Below are positions 1 to 7,105 of a stretch of 10,526 bases of DNA, one piece after another. The notes beneath the pieces are model-generated. The model did no database searches. It had not been told where the DNA came from and worked only from the letters and a program-made list of their open reading frames with translations. Where the stretch lies: the NCBI GenBank assembly GCA_963582345.1, contig CAUZSN010000096.1:1-10526 (forward strand), written 5' to 3'. Made by a program: the position numbers and the translations under genes. Origin of the DNA: CAUZSN01 sp963582345. Its GTDB lineage: Bacteria; Planctomycetota; Planctomycetia; Planctomycetales; Planctomycetaceae. How positions within the stretch are numbered: the first letter of the stretch is position 1; each line of letters opens with the position of its first letter.

Positions 1-121
1 TCAATGACGAATTTTTCCAATGTATTTGCAATTTTTCGGACTCGCATTTAAGGTTCGCACGTCCAATGGCGGCATTTCAGTGACCAAGCCCTTACAACCT
101 CGCAGCATTCTTCAAAAGAAT

Positions 122-126
122 AGGAA
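122..126 (+). promoter_or_regulatory. Shine-Dalgarno of the M3 oligopeptidase gene
   Basis: AGGAA lies 8 bases before the ATG at 135. It supports that start codon over the other frames in the leader. Confidence 0.5.
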
Positions 127-134
127 CACGATCA

Positions 135-2243
135 ATGGGTGGACAAAATACCGAATTGCACGACAACCCGTTGTTGGCAGGCGGCGGGCTTCCTCGATTC
201 GATCAGATCGAGCCGGAACACATCGTGCCGGCTGTACGACACGTCTTGGCCGAAGTGGAACGAGAATTGGTCAACTTGGAAAACAACCTCACGCCAACTT
301 GGTCGGGTTTGATGGAACCACTGGAACAATTGGATCGGCCGTTTGAATACGCTTGGAGTCCAGTAAAGCACTTGTTCGGAGTAAAGAATTCGCCCGAGCT
401 GCGCCAGGCATATGAGACCGTGCTGAGCGAAGTTGTGCAGTTTACCCTACGGGCAAAGCAAAGCCAGCCGATCTATGAAGCGATGAAGGCAATTCAACAA
501 GGCGACGTATGGAATTCGCTGCACGAAGCGCAACAGCGAATTATCGGCACACGGTTACTGCACGCCGAACTGGCGGGTATCGGACTAAAGGACGACAACC
601 GTGCTCGGTTTAACCAGATCGCCCAGGAACTGTCACAACTGAGCACCGATTTTGCCAACCACGTTTTGGACGCTACGAAAGACTATGAACTGATTCTGAC
701 CGACAAGTCCGACATCGAAGGTCTTCCTCCGAGTCTGCTGCAATTGGCCGCTCACTCGTATAACGAAGCGCAGGTCAACAATGAAAAATCGGATCAGGCG
801 CTAGCTAAAGCGACTGCGGACAACGGCCCGTGGCGGTTTACACTGGAAGGGCCGATACTTGTTCCTTTTCTGGAACACTGCCGCCGCCGTGATTTGCGAG
901 AAGAATTATATCGCGCATTCATCAATCGGGCTGCTGAAGGGGAATTGGACAATAGCGAGATTATTGTCCGAACGCTACAACTTCGACGGGAGAGCGCCCA
1001 GCTGTTGGGCTACAAGACCTACGCACAAGTCAGCCTGGCAGACAAAATGGCTTCTGACGTCGCGGCCGTTGAGCAAATGTTCGAAACCCTGCGATCGGCG
1101 TCGTGGGAGCCGGCACAGAAGGACCTACAAGATCTGAAACAGCTCGCGGCCGAATCAGACGTTACCGAGCCAATAATGCATTGGGACGTCGCATTCTGGG
1201 CCGAACGATTGCGCGAGAAGCGGTTCGACTACACTGACGAACAACTGCGGCCGTACTTTCCATTGGAACGAGTTCTCGACGGGTTATTTCTGTTGGTCAC
1301 AAAACTGTTCAACATCTCGGTCACACCGGCCGACAAGGAAGCTCCCGTTTGGCATCCTGATGTGCGGTTCTTCAAGATCACTGATGGAAGTGGCAACCAA
1401 ATCGCGGCATTTTTTCTCGATCCCTACTCGCGACCACAAGACAAACGCAATGGTGCTTGGATGGACGAGTGCCTGTCGCGGCGCCGAATCAGCAATGCGC
1501 TCCAGTTACCTGTGGCCCACCTGGTCTGCAATGGCACACCTCCGTTAGGAAACAAACCGTCCCTAATGACGTTTCGCGAAGTAGAGACATTGTTCCACGA
1601 ATTCGGCCACGGTTTGCAGCACATGCTGACCACCGTCGACTACGCCGATGCGGCCGGTATTAACGGAGTCGAATGGGATGCAGTCGAACTGCCTAGTCAG
1701 TTTATGGAAAACTGGTGTTATCACAAGCCGACTCTGTTGGGATTTTCCGGTCATTTTGAAACCGGCGAGCCGTTACCAGACGACTTGTTCGAAAAAATTC
1801 GCGCAGCTCGAACGTATCGATCGGCTAGCTTGATGCTGCGGCAACTGCTGTTCGGGATGACCGACATGACGCTGCATAACGACTTCGACCCGGACAGTTC
1901 TGAGACCGTCTTCGATCTGCACCGCCGCATTAGTGAAAAGGCATCCGTGTTGCCATTGCTACCGGATGACCGATCTTTGTGTGCCTTCCAGCACATCTTT
2001 TCCGGAAGCTATGCCGCGGGATATTACAGCTACAAGTGGGCCGAAGTGCTGAGCGCCGACACCTTCAGTGCATTTGAGGAGGCAGGCCTAGACAACGATC
2101 AGGCCGTAATCGCAACCGGACGTCGATTCCGCGACACGGTTCTCGCCCTCGGCGGTAGCCGGCATCCCATGCAAATCTTCACGGATTTCCGCGGCCGAGA
2201 GCCAAACCCCGAGGCATTGTTGCATCACAGCGGGTTGGCGTAG
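135..2243 (+). CDS. prlC: M3 family zinc oligopeptidase (oligopeptidase A-like)
   Basis: This encodes a 702-residue zinc metallopeptidase that degrades short peptides, most likely in the cytoplasm because no signal peptide is visible. The zinc motif HEFGH is at residues 488-492 (His488 and His492 as ligands, Glu489 as the catalytic base). The third ligand is probably Glu518 in the VELPSQ block, about 30 residues after the first His, as expected for peptidase family M3A. Near the C-terminus, a GSYAAGYYSYKWAEVL block carries the conserved tyrosines that line the substrate site in this family. The N-terminal helical region and overall length match oligopeptidase A (E. coli protein about 680 residues), so it looks complete. 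The ATG at 135 is favoured because AGGAA (122-126) sits 8 bases upstream. The gene converges on the minus-strand esterase across 44 bases. The prlC/opdA assignment is by family; other M3A members cannot be excluded. Confidence 0.93.
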   Translation: MGGQNTELHDNPLLAGGGLPRFDQIEPEHIVPAVRHVLAEVERELVNLENNLTPTWSGLMEPLEQLDRPFEYAWSPVKHLFGVKNSPELRQAYETVLSEVVQFTLRAKQSQPIYEAMKAIQQGDVWNSLHEAQQRIIGTRLLHAELAGIGLKDDNRARFNQIAQELSQLSTDFANHVLDATKDYELILTDKSDIEGLPPSLLQLAAHSYNEAQVNNEKSDQALAKATADNGPWRFTLEGPILVPFLEHCRRRDLREELYRAFINRAAEGELDNSEIIVRTLQLRRESAQLLGYKTYAQVSLADKMASDVAAVEQMFETLRSASWEPAQKDLQDLKQLAAESDVTEPIMHWDVAFWAERLREKRFDYTDEQLRPYFPLERVLDGLFLLVTKLFNISVTPADKEAPVWHPDVRFFKITDGSGNQIAAFFLDPYSRPQDKRNGAWMDECLSRRRISNALQLPVAHLVCNGTPPLGNKPSLMTFREVETLFHEFGHGLQHMLTTVDYADAAGINGVEWDAVELPSQFMENWCYHKPTLLGFSGHFETGEPLPDDLFEKIRAARTYRSASLMLRQLLFGMTDMTLHNDFDPDSSETVFDLHRRISEKASVLPLLPDDRSLCAFQHIFSGSYAAGYYSYKWAEVLSADTFSAFEEAGLDNDQAVIATGRRFRDTVLALGGSRHPMQIFTDFRGREPNPEALLHHSGLA

Positions 2244-2287
2244 GACATTGACAACACGGTTGAAACGACGCCTTTCGTCAAAACGCA

Positions 2288-3832
2288 TTACTGCTTTTGA
2301 CCTGCCGCTTCCGGATGTTTTTCCAAAATCGTCTCGACCATCTCGTAATGAATGCGTGAAGATAACCCGCCGTCGAGCAGGTTGGTATGGTCCTTCCCGG
2401 GGACGATCTCGATGACAGCATCGCTGTAGAGTTTTTCCAACGACTGCTTCAACAGGATCGTGGCACCTTCCAAGTAGAACGTGTCTTGATCGCCCACAAA
2501 TATGTGCAGCTTGCCCGCAAGCTTCGGTCCCAGTGATTGCCAGTTGTGCTTTAGAATCAGCCGAATGTCATATTTCTCCCAAGCTTTTGAGATCTGCGGG
2601 TTGATCTCACCTGTTTTCCGATTCCAAAGCAGCAATGGTTTACCGTCATTGCCTCGCGGGCTGAACACGGATTCGAAACTGTGGAGTTGCCCGCCGTGAC
2701 CTAAGGTCCATTCCATATCGGAAAAACGTTTGTACCACAACAGCACTCGATTGCCGCGACGAGCTAACGGTCGACTTTGGCCATTGGAATCGATGTACAT
2801 GTTTTCTGCCGAGTTGTAGAGGTTAATGCGCTGAAAGTCACGAAAATCGACCGGGTCGGGCGCGGTGCTCCACGTTCCTCCGAAATGGTCGGGATAGGTG
2901 ACTTGCAGCCACAGACTGCTCCAGCCGCCTGAGGAATGCCCAGTTAATAAACGGGCCGTTGGTTGGGCAATGCTGCGAAATTTCTGATCGAAGGCCGGAA
3001 GCAGTTCTGCAATCAGCGCCATGCCGACAGGACCATTGTTGGCCGAGTCAGCAAAGACGTGATGGCCCATTGGACAGCTTGGATCGAGTATCACACTCAG
3101 GAACTCAACACCGCAGTTGTTCAGCTCCTTAACAGAGCGTTCGTGGAACCCCAGGAAATGCGTTTCGCCGAAACCAGGAATCGTGAACAAAGTTGGATAC
3201 CGCCGCTCCGGTTCATCATAATAACTGACCGGCAGGACCACGGACGCCTGCAAGAACATCTCCCGCTGATGAAATTCCGTGAGTAATTTCGATTGGATAC
3301 GAAACAACTTACTCCATTTGGTCTCAGTAAATCTCCTGGATGCAACGATCTGATCGACGACGAATTCCGGGATTTTTTGGCCAGCTCTCTGCGTCACCAC
3401 GTTGCTGACCGGACTGTAACCGTTTCCGGTTCCGGTGCCGATCTCTCGGACATACGGGTTGAACCGAATGACAGCCTGAGCGCGGTAACCAACCAAACTC
3501 ACTTGCGCCAGCGGTTTTGGGTAGGCCAACATGCTACCCGGTTGAGAACTCGAAAATTGAAGCGTCTCATCCGGTTTCCAATTCTTGACATCCCTCGACA
3601 CAAATATTTCCGGCTTGAACCAACTAGGTCCAAGCCGCGGTTCCTGTCTGGTCCGACTGAAAATGAGGTAGACGCGTCCTGTAAATGGTTTCGCGTGTAC
3701 ATTATCTAAAAAACGCACGCAGAAATTCCAATCGGCGGATTGCGCGCGGCTTAATTCCACAGCGAACAATACCAAGGTCGCCAGCACAAACATTGATAAT
3801 TTCGATGTCCTATTGCACGAAAAATAATTCAT
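2288..3832 (-). CDS. Secreted alpha/beta-hydrolase (putative esterase, esterase D type)
   Basis: This is a 514-residue exported serine hydrolase. The N-terminus has a basic n-region (Arg8, Lys11), a hydrophobic core at about 14-25, and a likely signal-peptidase site after SRA (residue 30) or nearby. Residues of about 35-190 form an N-terminal domain that I cannot name. The alpha/beta-hydrolase domain follows, with the nucleophile elbow GHSSG at 298-302 (Ser300 as nucleophile), a probable acid in the VGDQDTF stretch (Asp448 or Asp450), and the catalytic His482 in PGKDHTN. The GHSSGGW pattern and the long insert after the elbow resemble the putative esterase family (PF00756). The substrate cannot be read from the sequence; an ester of a polysaccharide or similar extracellular compound is only a guess. 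Only a weak GGA lies upstream of the ATG at 3832. The next in-frame Met (14) would lose the basic n-region, so Met1 is preferred. The gene is divergent from the glcE-like gene and appears monocistronic. Confidence 0.85.
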   Translation of the reverse strand: MNYFSCNRTSKLSMFVLATLVLFAVELSRAQSADWNFCVRFLDNVHAKPFTGRVYLIFSRTRQEPRLGPSWFKPEIFVSRDVKNWKPDETLQFSSSQPGSMLAYPKPLAQVSLVGYRAQAVIRFNPYVREIGTGTGNGYSPVSNVVTQRAGQKIPEFVVDQIVASRRFTETKWSKLFRIQSKLLTEFHQREMFLQASVVLPVSYYDEPERRYPTLFTIPGFGETHFLGFHERSVKELNNCGVEFLSVILDPSCPMGHHVFADSANNGPVGMALIAELLPAFDQKFRSIAQPTARLLTGHSSGGWSSLWLQVTYPDHFGGTWSTAPDPVDFRDFQRINLYNSAENMYIDSNGQSRPLARRGNRVLLWYKRFSDMEWTLGHGGQLHSFESVFSPRGNDGKPLLLWNRKTGEINPQISKAWEKYDIRLILKHNWQSLGPKLAGKLHIFVGDQDTFYLEGATILLKQSLEKLYSDAVIEIVPGKDHTNLLDGGLSSRIHYEMVETILEKHPEAAGQKQ

Positions 3833-3957
3833 GGCACGATCCGTGAGTGGTGTGGGTTCATCGCCAACTATCCCGTAAGATACTGCAATCTCAACAGATA
3901 CTCTTTACAATCTTAATTGTTGGAAAATAAACGCGACCCAGAAATCGAATCACCACC
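3833..3957. promoter_or_regulatory. Divergent intergenic region, probable promoters of esterase and glcEF
   Basis: These 125 bases separate two divergently transcribed genes, so both promoters probably lie here. An inverted repeat, ACAAT-4 bases-ATTGT (3907-3920), sits in an AT-rich patch about 40 bases before the glcE-like start and could be an operator or part of a promoter. A TTTACA at 3904-3909 could act as a -35 box, but no convincing -10 box is at the right distance. Neither start codon has a strong Shine-Dalgarno. Confidence 0.3.
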
Positions 3958-5220
3958 ATGGCCAGCGAATCAACCGACAATTTCATTCCCGCGACGCAAT
4001 CGGAATTAAGCCGCTTCGTTTCAGAGAACGCTGCCGAACACAAGCACCCTCTGTACCCGGTTGGAGGACGAACATCTCTCAATTACGGTTATCCAACCGG
4101 CGCCAACGGAACAACAGTCTCCACGTCCGAACTGACTAAGACAATCGATTATCCGGCTCGCGACATGACTATCACCGTCCAAGCGGGAATCCGCATCGAC
4201 AACTTGGCTAGAATGCTGAAGAGCGAGAATCAGCAGCTGCCTGTCGATGTCGCGCAATCACATCGAGCCACCTTGGGAGGCGTCGTCGCCACAAATACCA
4301 GCGGCCCGCGTCGGTTTGCCCATGGTACAATGCGCGATTACGTGATTGGCATGTCCGCAGTTGACGCTCAAGGACGACTGTTCAGCGCTGGCGGTCGAGT
4401 CGTCAAGAACGTGGCCGGCTATGATTTATGCAAACTGATGGTCGGCTCGATGGGAACGCTGGCCATCCTCACTCAATTGACGCTGAAATTGCGGCCGCTG
4501 GCGGAAACGTCTGCTTTGCTTTGGACGACATACAAATCGTTTACCCAGATCGATGTCACACTGGAACGGCTGTTGACGTCCGCCGCTCGACCCGTGGCCA
4601 TAGAGGTACTTGACCCCAAAGCGGCGCAGCAGATTCAGTCGGAAGCCCGCTACGATTTGCCGACAAATGGTCCGGTCTTGTGTTTGGGTATCGAAGGCAC
4701 TGAACGCGAAATCGATTGGCAAGTCGAATGCTTGCAGCGCGAATGTGCGGACGCCCAGTCCGTCCAGAGTACTGTCGTTAAGTCGGATATAGCTGAACCG
4801 CTCTGGAAAGCATTGACCGAATTTCAAGTCAACGTGGACGAGCCATTGACATTTCAAGCCAACTTGCTGCCTTCGCGCACTATGGAGTTCGTAGAGTGCA
4901 CGACTCGCCTGGGCGTCGCCGTGCAAGCTCATGCGGGTAATGGGATTGTCATCGGCCATTTATCCGATGATATTGCGACCATTAACAAGGCGACAGAAAT
5001 CGTCACATCACTTAGGCAACTCGCTCGACAGAACCACGGAAACCTAGTGATCTTTCACTGCAATGCAGCATGGAAGAACCAATTGCCGGTCTTCGGCTAT
5101 CCAGAACCGTCGTGGCCACTCATGCGGAAACTGAAGCGAGAACTGGATCCGGATAACATACTCAACCCGACCCGATTCATCGATGGCGCAATGCGACGTA
5201 CAGGAGACGAGACTCCTTGA
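3958..5220 (+). CDS. glcE: GlcE-like FAD-binding subunit of glycolate-type oxidase
   Basis: This 420-residue flavoprotein is of the PCMH/VAO FAD-binding fold. PVGGRT (34-39) is the first FAD-contact loop. It is followed by the LGGVVATNTSGPRRFAHG region and by GGRVVKNVAGYDLCKLMVGS (from 145), a stretch characteristic of GlcE. The second half has an HAGNG motif (325-329) and ends with LDPDNILNPTRF, a C-terminal signature shared with GlcD and related FAD-linked oxidases. It is longer than E. coli GlcE (about 350 residues), and that C-terminal signature suggests it could be the catalytic flavin subunit by itself. With the iron-sulfur subunit 87 bases downstream, it should oxidise glycolate or another 2-hydroxyacid and pass electrons to the respiratory chain. 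The ATG at 3958 has no clear Shine-Dalgarno but gives the right length before the FAD loop. The substrate is unproven; D-lactate or another 2-hydroxyacid is possible. Confidence 0.85.
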   Translation: MASESTDNFIPATQSELSRFVSENAAEHKHPLYPVGGRTSLNYGYPTGANGTTVSTSELTKTIDYPARDMTITVQAGIRIDNLARMLKSENQQLPVDVAQSHRATLGGVVATNTSGPRRFAHGTMRDYVIGMSAVDAQGRLFSAGGRVVKNVAGYDLCKLMVGSMGTLAILTQLTLKLRPLAETSALLWTTYKSFTQIDVTLERLLTSAARPVAIEVLDPKAAQQIQSEARYDLPTNGPVLCLGIEGTEREIDWQVECLQRECADAQSVQSTVVKSDIAEPLWKALTEFQVNVDEPLTFQANLLPSRTMEFVECTTRLGVAVQAHAGNGIVIGHLSDDIATINKATEIVTSLRQLARQNHGNLVIFHCNAAWKNQLPVFGYPEPSWPLMRKLKRELDPDNILNPTRFIDGAMRRTGDETP

Positions 5221-5307
5221 TTCGATCAAACAAGATGTTTATAGACTCGCAATCCGGTAGAATCCGTGAACTCGTAAGATTTATTTGGTCCTAGAACCTT
5301 GGAATTT

Positions 5308-6666
5308 ATGCAGACTTCAACAAACCAATCTGAGGCCCTTCAAACAAAAATCGGCGACGTAGTACCAGTCGGAATGAACATCGACTATGACCTGTTCTTG
5401 GACTGCGTCCATTGCGGGCTGTGCACATCGGCTTGTCCAACGTATCTCGAAACGGGGAACGAAAATGACAGCCCGCGCGGACGGATTTATTTAATGCGTT
5501 CCGTAGTCGACGGCCGCTTGGAATTGACGGAAACGGTCGAACGGCATCTCGAGCTATGTCTGGATTGTCGCAGTTGTGAAACCGCCTGTCCCTCCGGAGT
5601 GCAATATGGGCGACTGATTGAGCCGTTCCGCGTTGGGATGCAGGAGAAGCAGATGGCGGCTGGAAACCGGTCTCGCAGCTGGTTCCACCGCACGATTCTG
5701 TATGGATTGTTTCCGTACCCGAACCGTCTGCGCTGGGCGTTATTTCCGGCGCGTGTCATGCAGAAGCTGCGCCTGGACCGAATAATCGACAGTTTAAGAC
5801 TCACGAAGCTCCTGCCGGCAAAGCTGCGGGCAATGTACCAGTTGCTGCCACAACTTCAGCCTGCTGTGGAACGATTGCCTGACGTTCTTCCCGCACAAGG
5901 AAAACGTCGTGCTCGAGTCGCTCTATTCACTGGTTGTATCGCTGATGCAATGTTTAGACATACGAATTGGGCGACGGCGCGAGTCTTGCAAGCGAATGGC
6001 TGCGAAGTCGTCATCCCGAACAACCAGGTTTGCTGTGGAGCGATTCATTATCACAGCGGCGCCGGTAAACCTACAATGGAGTTGGCGAACGCGAATCTTG
6101 CGGCAATCGACCCCAACGATGTCGACGCCATCATCATCAACGTCGCCGGCTGTGGTTCGATGTTAAAGGAATACGATCACGTCGCTCGAGAATTGATTCC
6201 TGATGATAAAACACAAGGGGAGAAACTAGCCAAATTCGCAGACAAAGTGCGCGATGCATCCGAATTTGTGTTGGAACTTGGACCGAAGCCGCCATTGGGG
6301 GAAATTCCGCTACGCGCCACTTACCACGACGCCTGCCATCTAGTTCACGCCCAACAGATCCGCCAGCAACCGCGCAAGTTATTGTCGATGATACCCGGCT
6401 TGGAACTTGTTTCGCTGGCCGAAGCCGATATCTGTTGCGGAGCAGCCGGCAGTTATAATCTCACCGAACCCGAAATGGCCGACCGGCTGGGTCAACGAAA
6501 ATTGGAAAACATCCTCGACACAGAGGTCCAAGCTGTCATCACAGGAAATGCCGGCTGCTCGTTGCAAATCCAGGCTAAACTGCGACAAGCCGGCCACAAC
6601 CTGTGGGTCGCACATCCCATGGACATTCTGGATTTAAGTTATCGCAATCTGAAACCACCTCTTTGA
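5308..6666 (+). CDS. glcF: GlcF-like iron-sulfur subunit of glycolate-type oxidase
   Basis: This 452-residue protein carries electrons from the flavin subunit. Numbered from the alternative TTG at 5299, two ferredoxin-type clusters are visible: Cys36/39/42/46 in the CVHCGLCTSACP stretch and Cys87/90/93/97 in CLDCRSCETACP. Each can hold a [4Fe-4S] centre. Two cysteine-rich CCG domains follow, with CCG at 245-247 and 379-381 and partner cysteines in FTGC, AGC, HDAC and NAGC, as in GlcF, GlpC and heterodisulfide reductase subunits. Length and order match GlcF (E. coli about 407 residues). I prefer the ATG at 5308: the in-frame TTG at 5299 adds only three residues, and a start at the Met at 5374 would leave almost nothing before the first cluster. 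The gene is probably co-transcribed with the glcE-like gene. Only three bases separate its stop from the acyltransferase remnant downstream. Confidence 0.9.
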   Translation: MQTSTNQSEALQTKIGDVVPVGMNIDYDLFLDCVHCGLCTSACPTYLETGNENDSPRGRIYLMRSVVDGRLELTETVERHLELCLDCRSCETACPSGVQYGRLIEPFRVGMQEKQMAAGNRSRSWFHRTILYGLFPYPNRLRWALFPARVMQKLRLDRIIDSLRLTKLLPAKLRAMYQLLPQLQPAVERLPDVLPAQGKRRARVALFTGCIADAMFRHTNWATARVLQANGCEVVIPNNQVCCGAIHYHSGAGKPTMELANANLAAIDPNDVDAIIINVAGCGSMLKEYDHVARELIPDDKTQGEKLAKFADKVRDASEFVLELGPKPPLGEIPLRATYHDACHLVHAQQIRQQPRKLLSMIPGLELVSLAEADICCGAAGSYNLTEPEMADRLGQRKLENILDTEVQAVITGNAGCSLQIQAKLRQAGHNLWVAHPMDILDLSYRNLKPPL

Positions 6667-6669
6667 ACA

Positions 6670-7105
6670 ATGAGCCGGCCCCATTTTCCTGGTCTCAACG
6701 GTTTGCGTGCGGTCGGTGCGCTAACCGTAATACCATGCCATATCGAGCAACTGAAGCCGTGCTTTCAGATCGATCAAGCCAAGTGGTTTCCTGTGCATGG
6801 GAAGATCGGTGTCGTGCTCTTCTTTGTACTCTCCGGTTACCTGATTACGTTTCTCTTATTGCATGAGCGCAGAGCAGTCGGAGAGAGTCTCCATTCGTAG
6901 GTTCTACCTCAAGCGCGTGCTGCGGATCTGGCCGCTGTACTTTTTACTTGTGCTGTTGGCCATCCTTGTTTTCAATCAGGTGTCCGTGGTCGCGCAGGGC
7001 GAGCGACAAAAATATCAGCCGTCACTGGAATGTCACACTCAGACACGTGTGCGTTTTCCATTAAGCAGTGTGCCGATAAGCGTGTATCGCACACCAAACT
7101 TATAA
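6670..7105 (+). pseudogene. Frameshifted, truncated acyltransferase 3 (OafA-type) remnant
   Basis: This is the N-terminal third of a membrane acyltransferase. The first frame (6670-6900) gives FPGLNGLRAVGALTVIPCHIEQ, the conserved start and TM1 with its His, then GKIGVVLFFVLSGYLITFLLLHE (TM2), and stops with TAG at 6898-6900. The homology resumes one frame over (ATG 6863) as SIRRFYLKRVLRIWPLYFLLVLLAILVF, the conserved basic loop and TM3. The shift therefore lies at about 6860-6890. The family is normally about 350-650 residues, but here family-like sequence ends at about 6990-7000. The frame then runs through unrelated residues to a TAA at 7103-7105, inside the 3' end of the opposite gene. 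The ATG starts three bases after the glcF stop, so it may once have been coupled to that operon. A sequencing error could explain the frameshift but not the truncation. Confidence 0.75.

Noticed and set aside
27..50. TTGCAA and CATTTA as a promoter before the oligopeptidase gene
   Set aside because: The spacing is about 12 bases, too short for a sigma-70-type promoter.
2244..2287. Possible bidirectional terminator between the convergent oligopeptidase and esterase genes
   Set aside because: Only a four-base GACG/CGTC stem can be drawn around CCTTT, with no U-tract. This is too weak to call.
3293..3709. Plus-strand open frame of 138 codons opposite the esterase gene
   Set aside because: It lies antisense to the signal peptide-proximal domain of a recognisable hydrolase and has no family features.
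3951..3962. CACCATGG context at the glcE-like start, resembling a eukaryotic Kozak sequence
   Set aside because: Every gene here is of bacterial type and arranged in bacterial fashion. The match is coincidental.
4426..4959. Minus-strand open frame of 177 codons inside the glcE-like gene
   Set aside because: It is antisense to a well-supported FAD-binding gene, has no recognisable domain, and its Arg/Gln-rich composition is typical of a shadow frame.
5299..5307. TTG at 5299 as the glcF start
   Set aside because: An ATG three codons later serves as well and is the commoner start. The extension adds only three residues.
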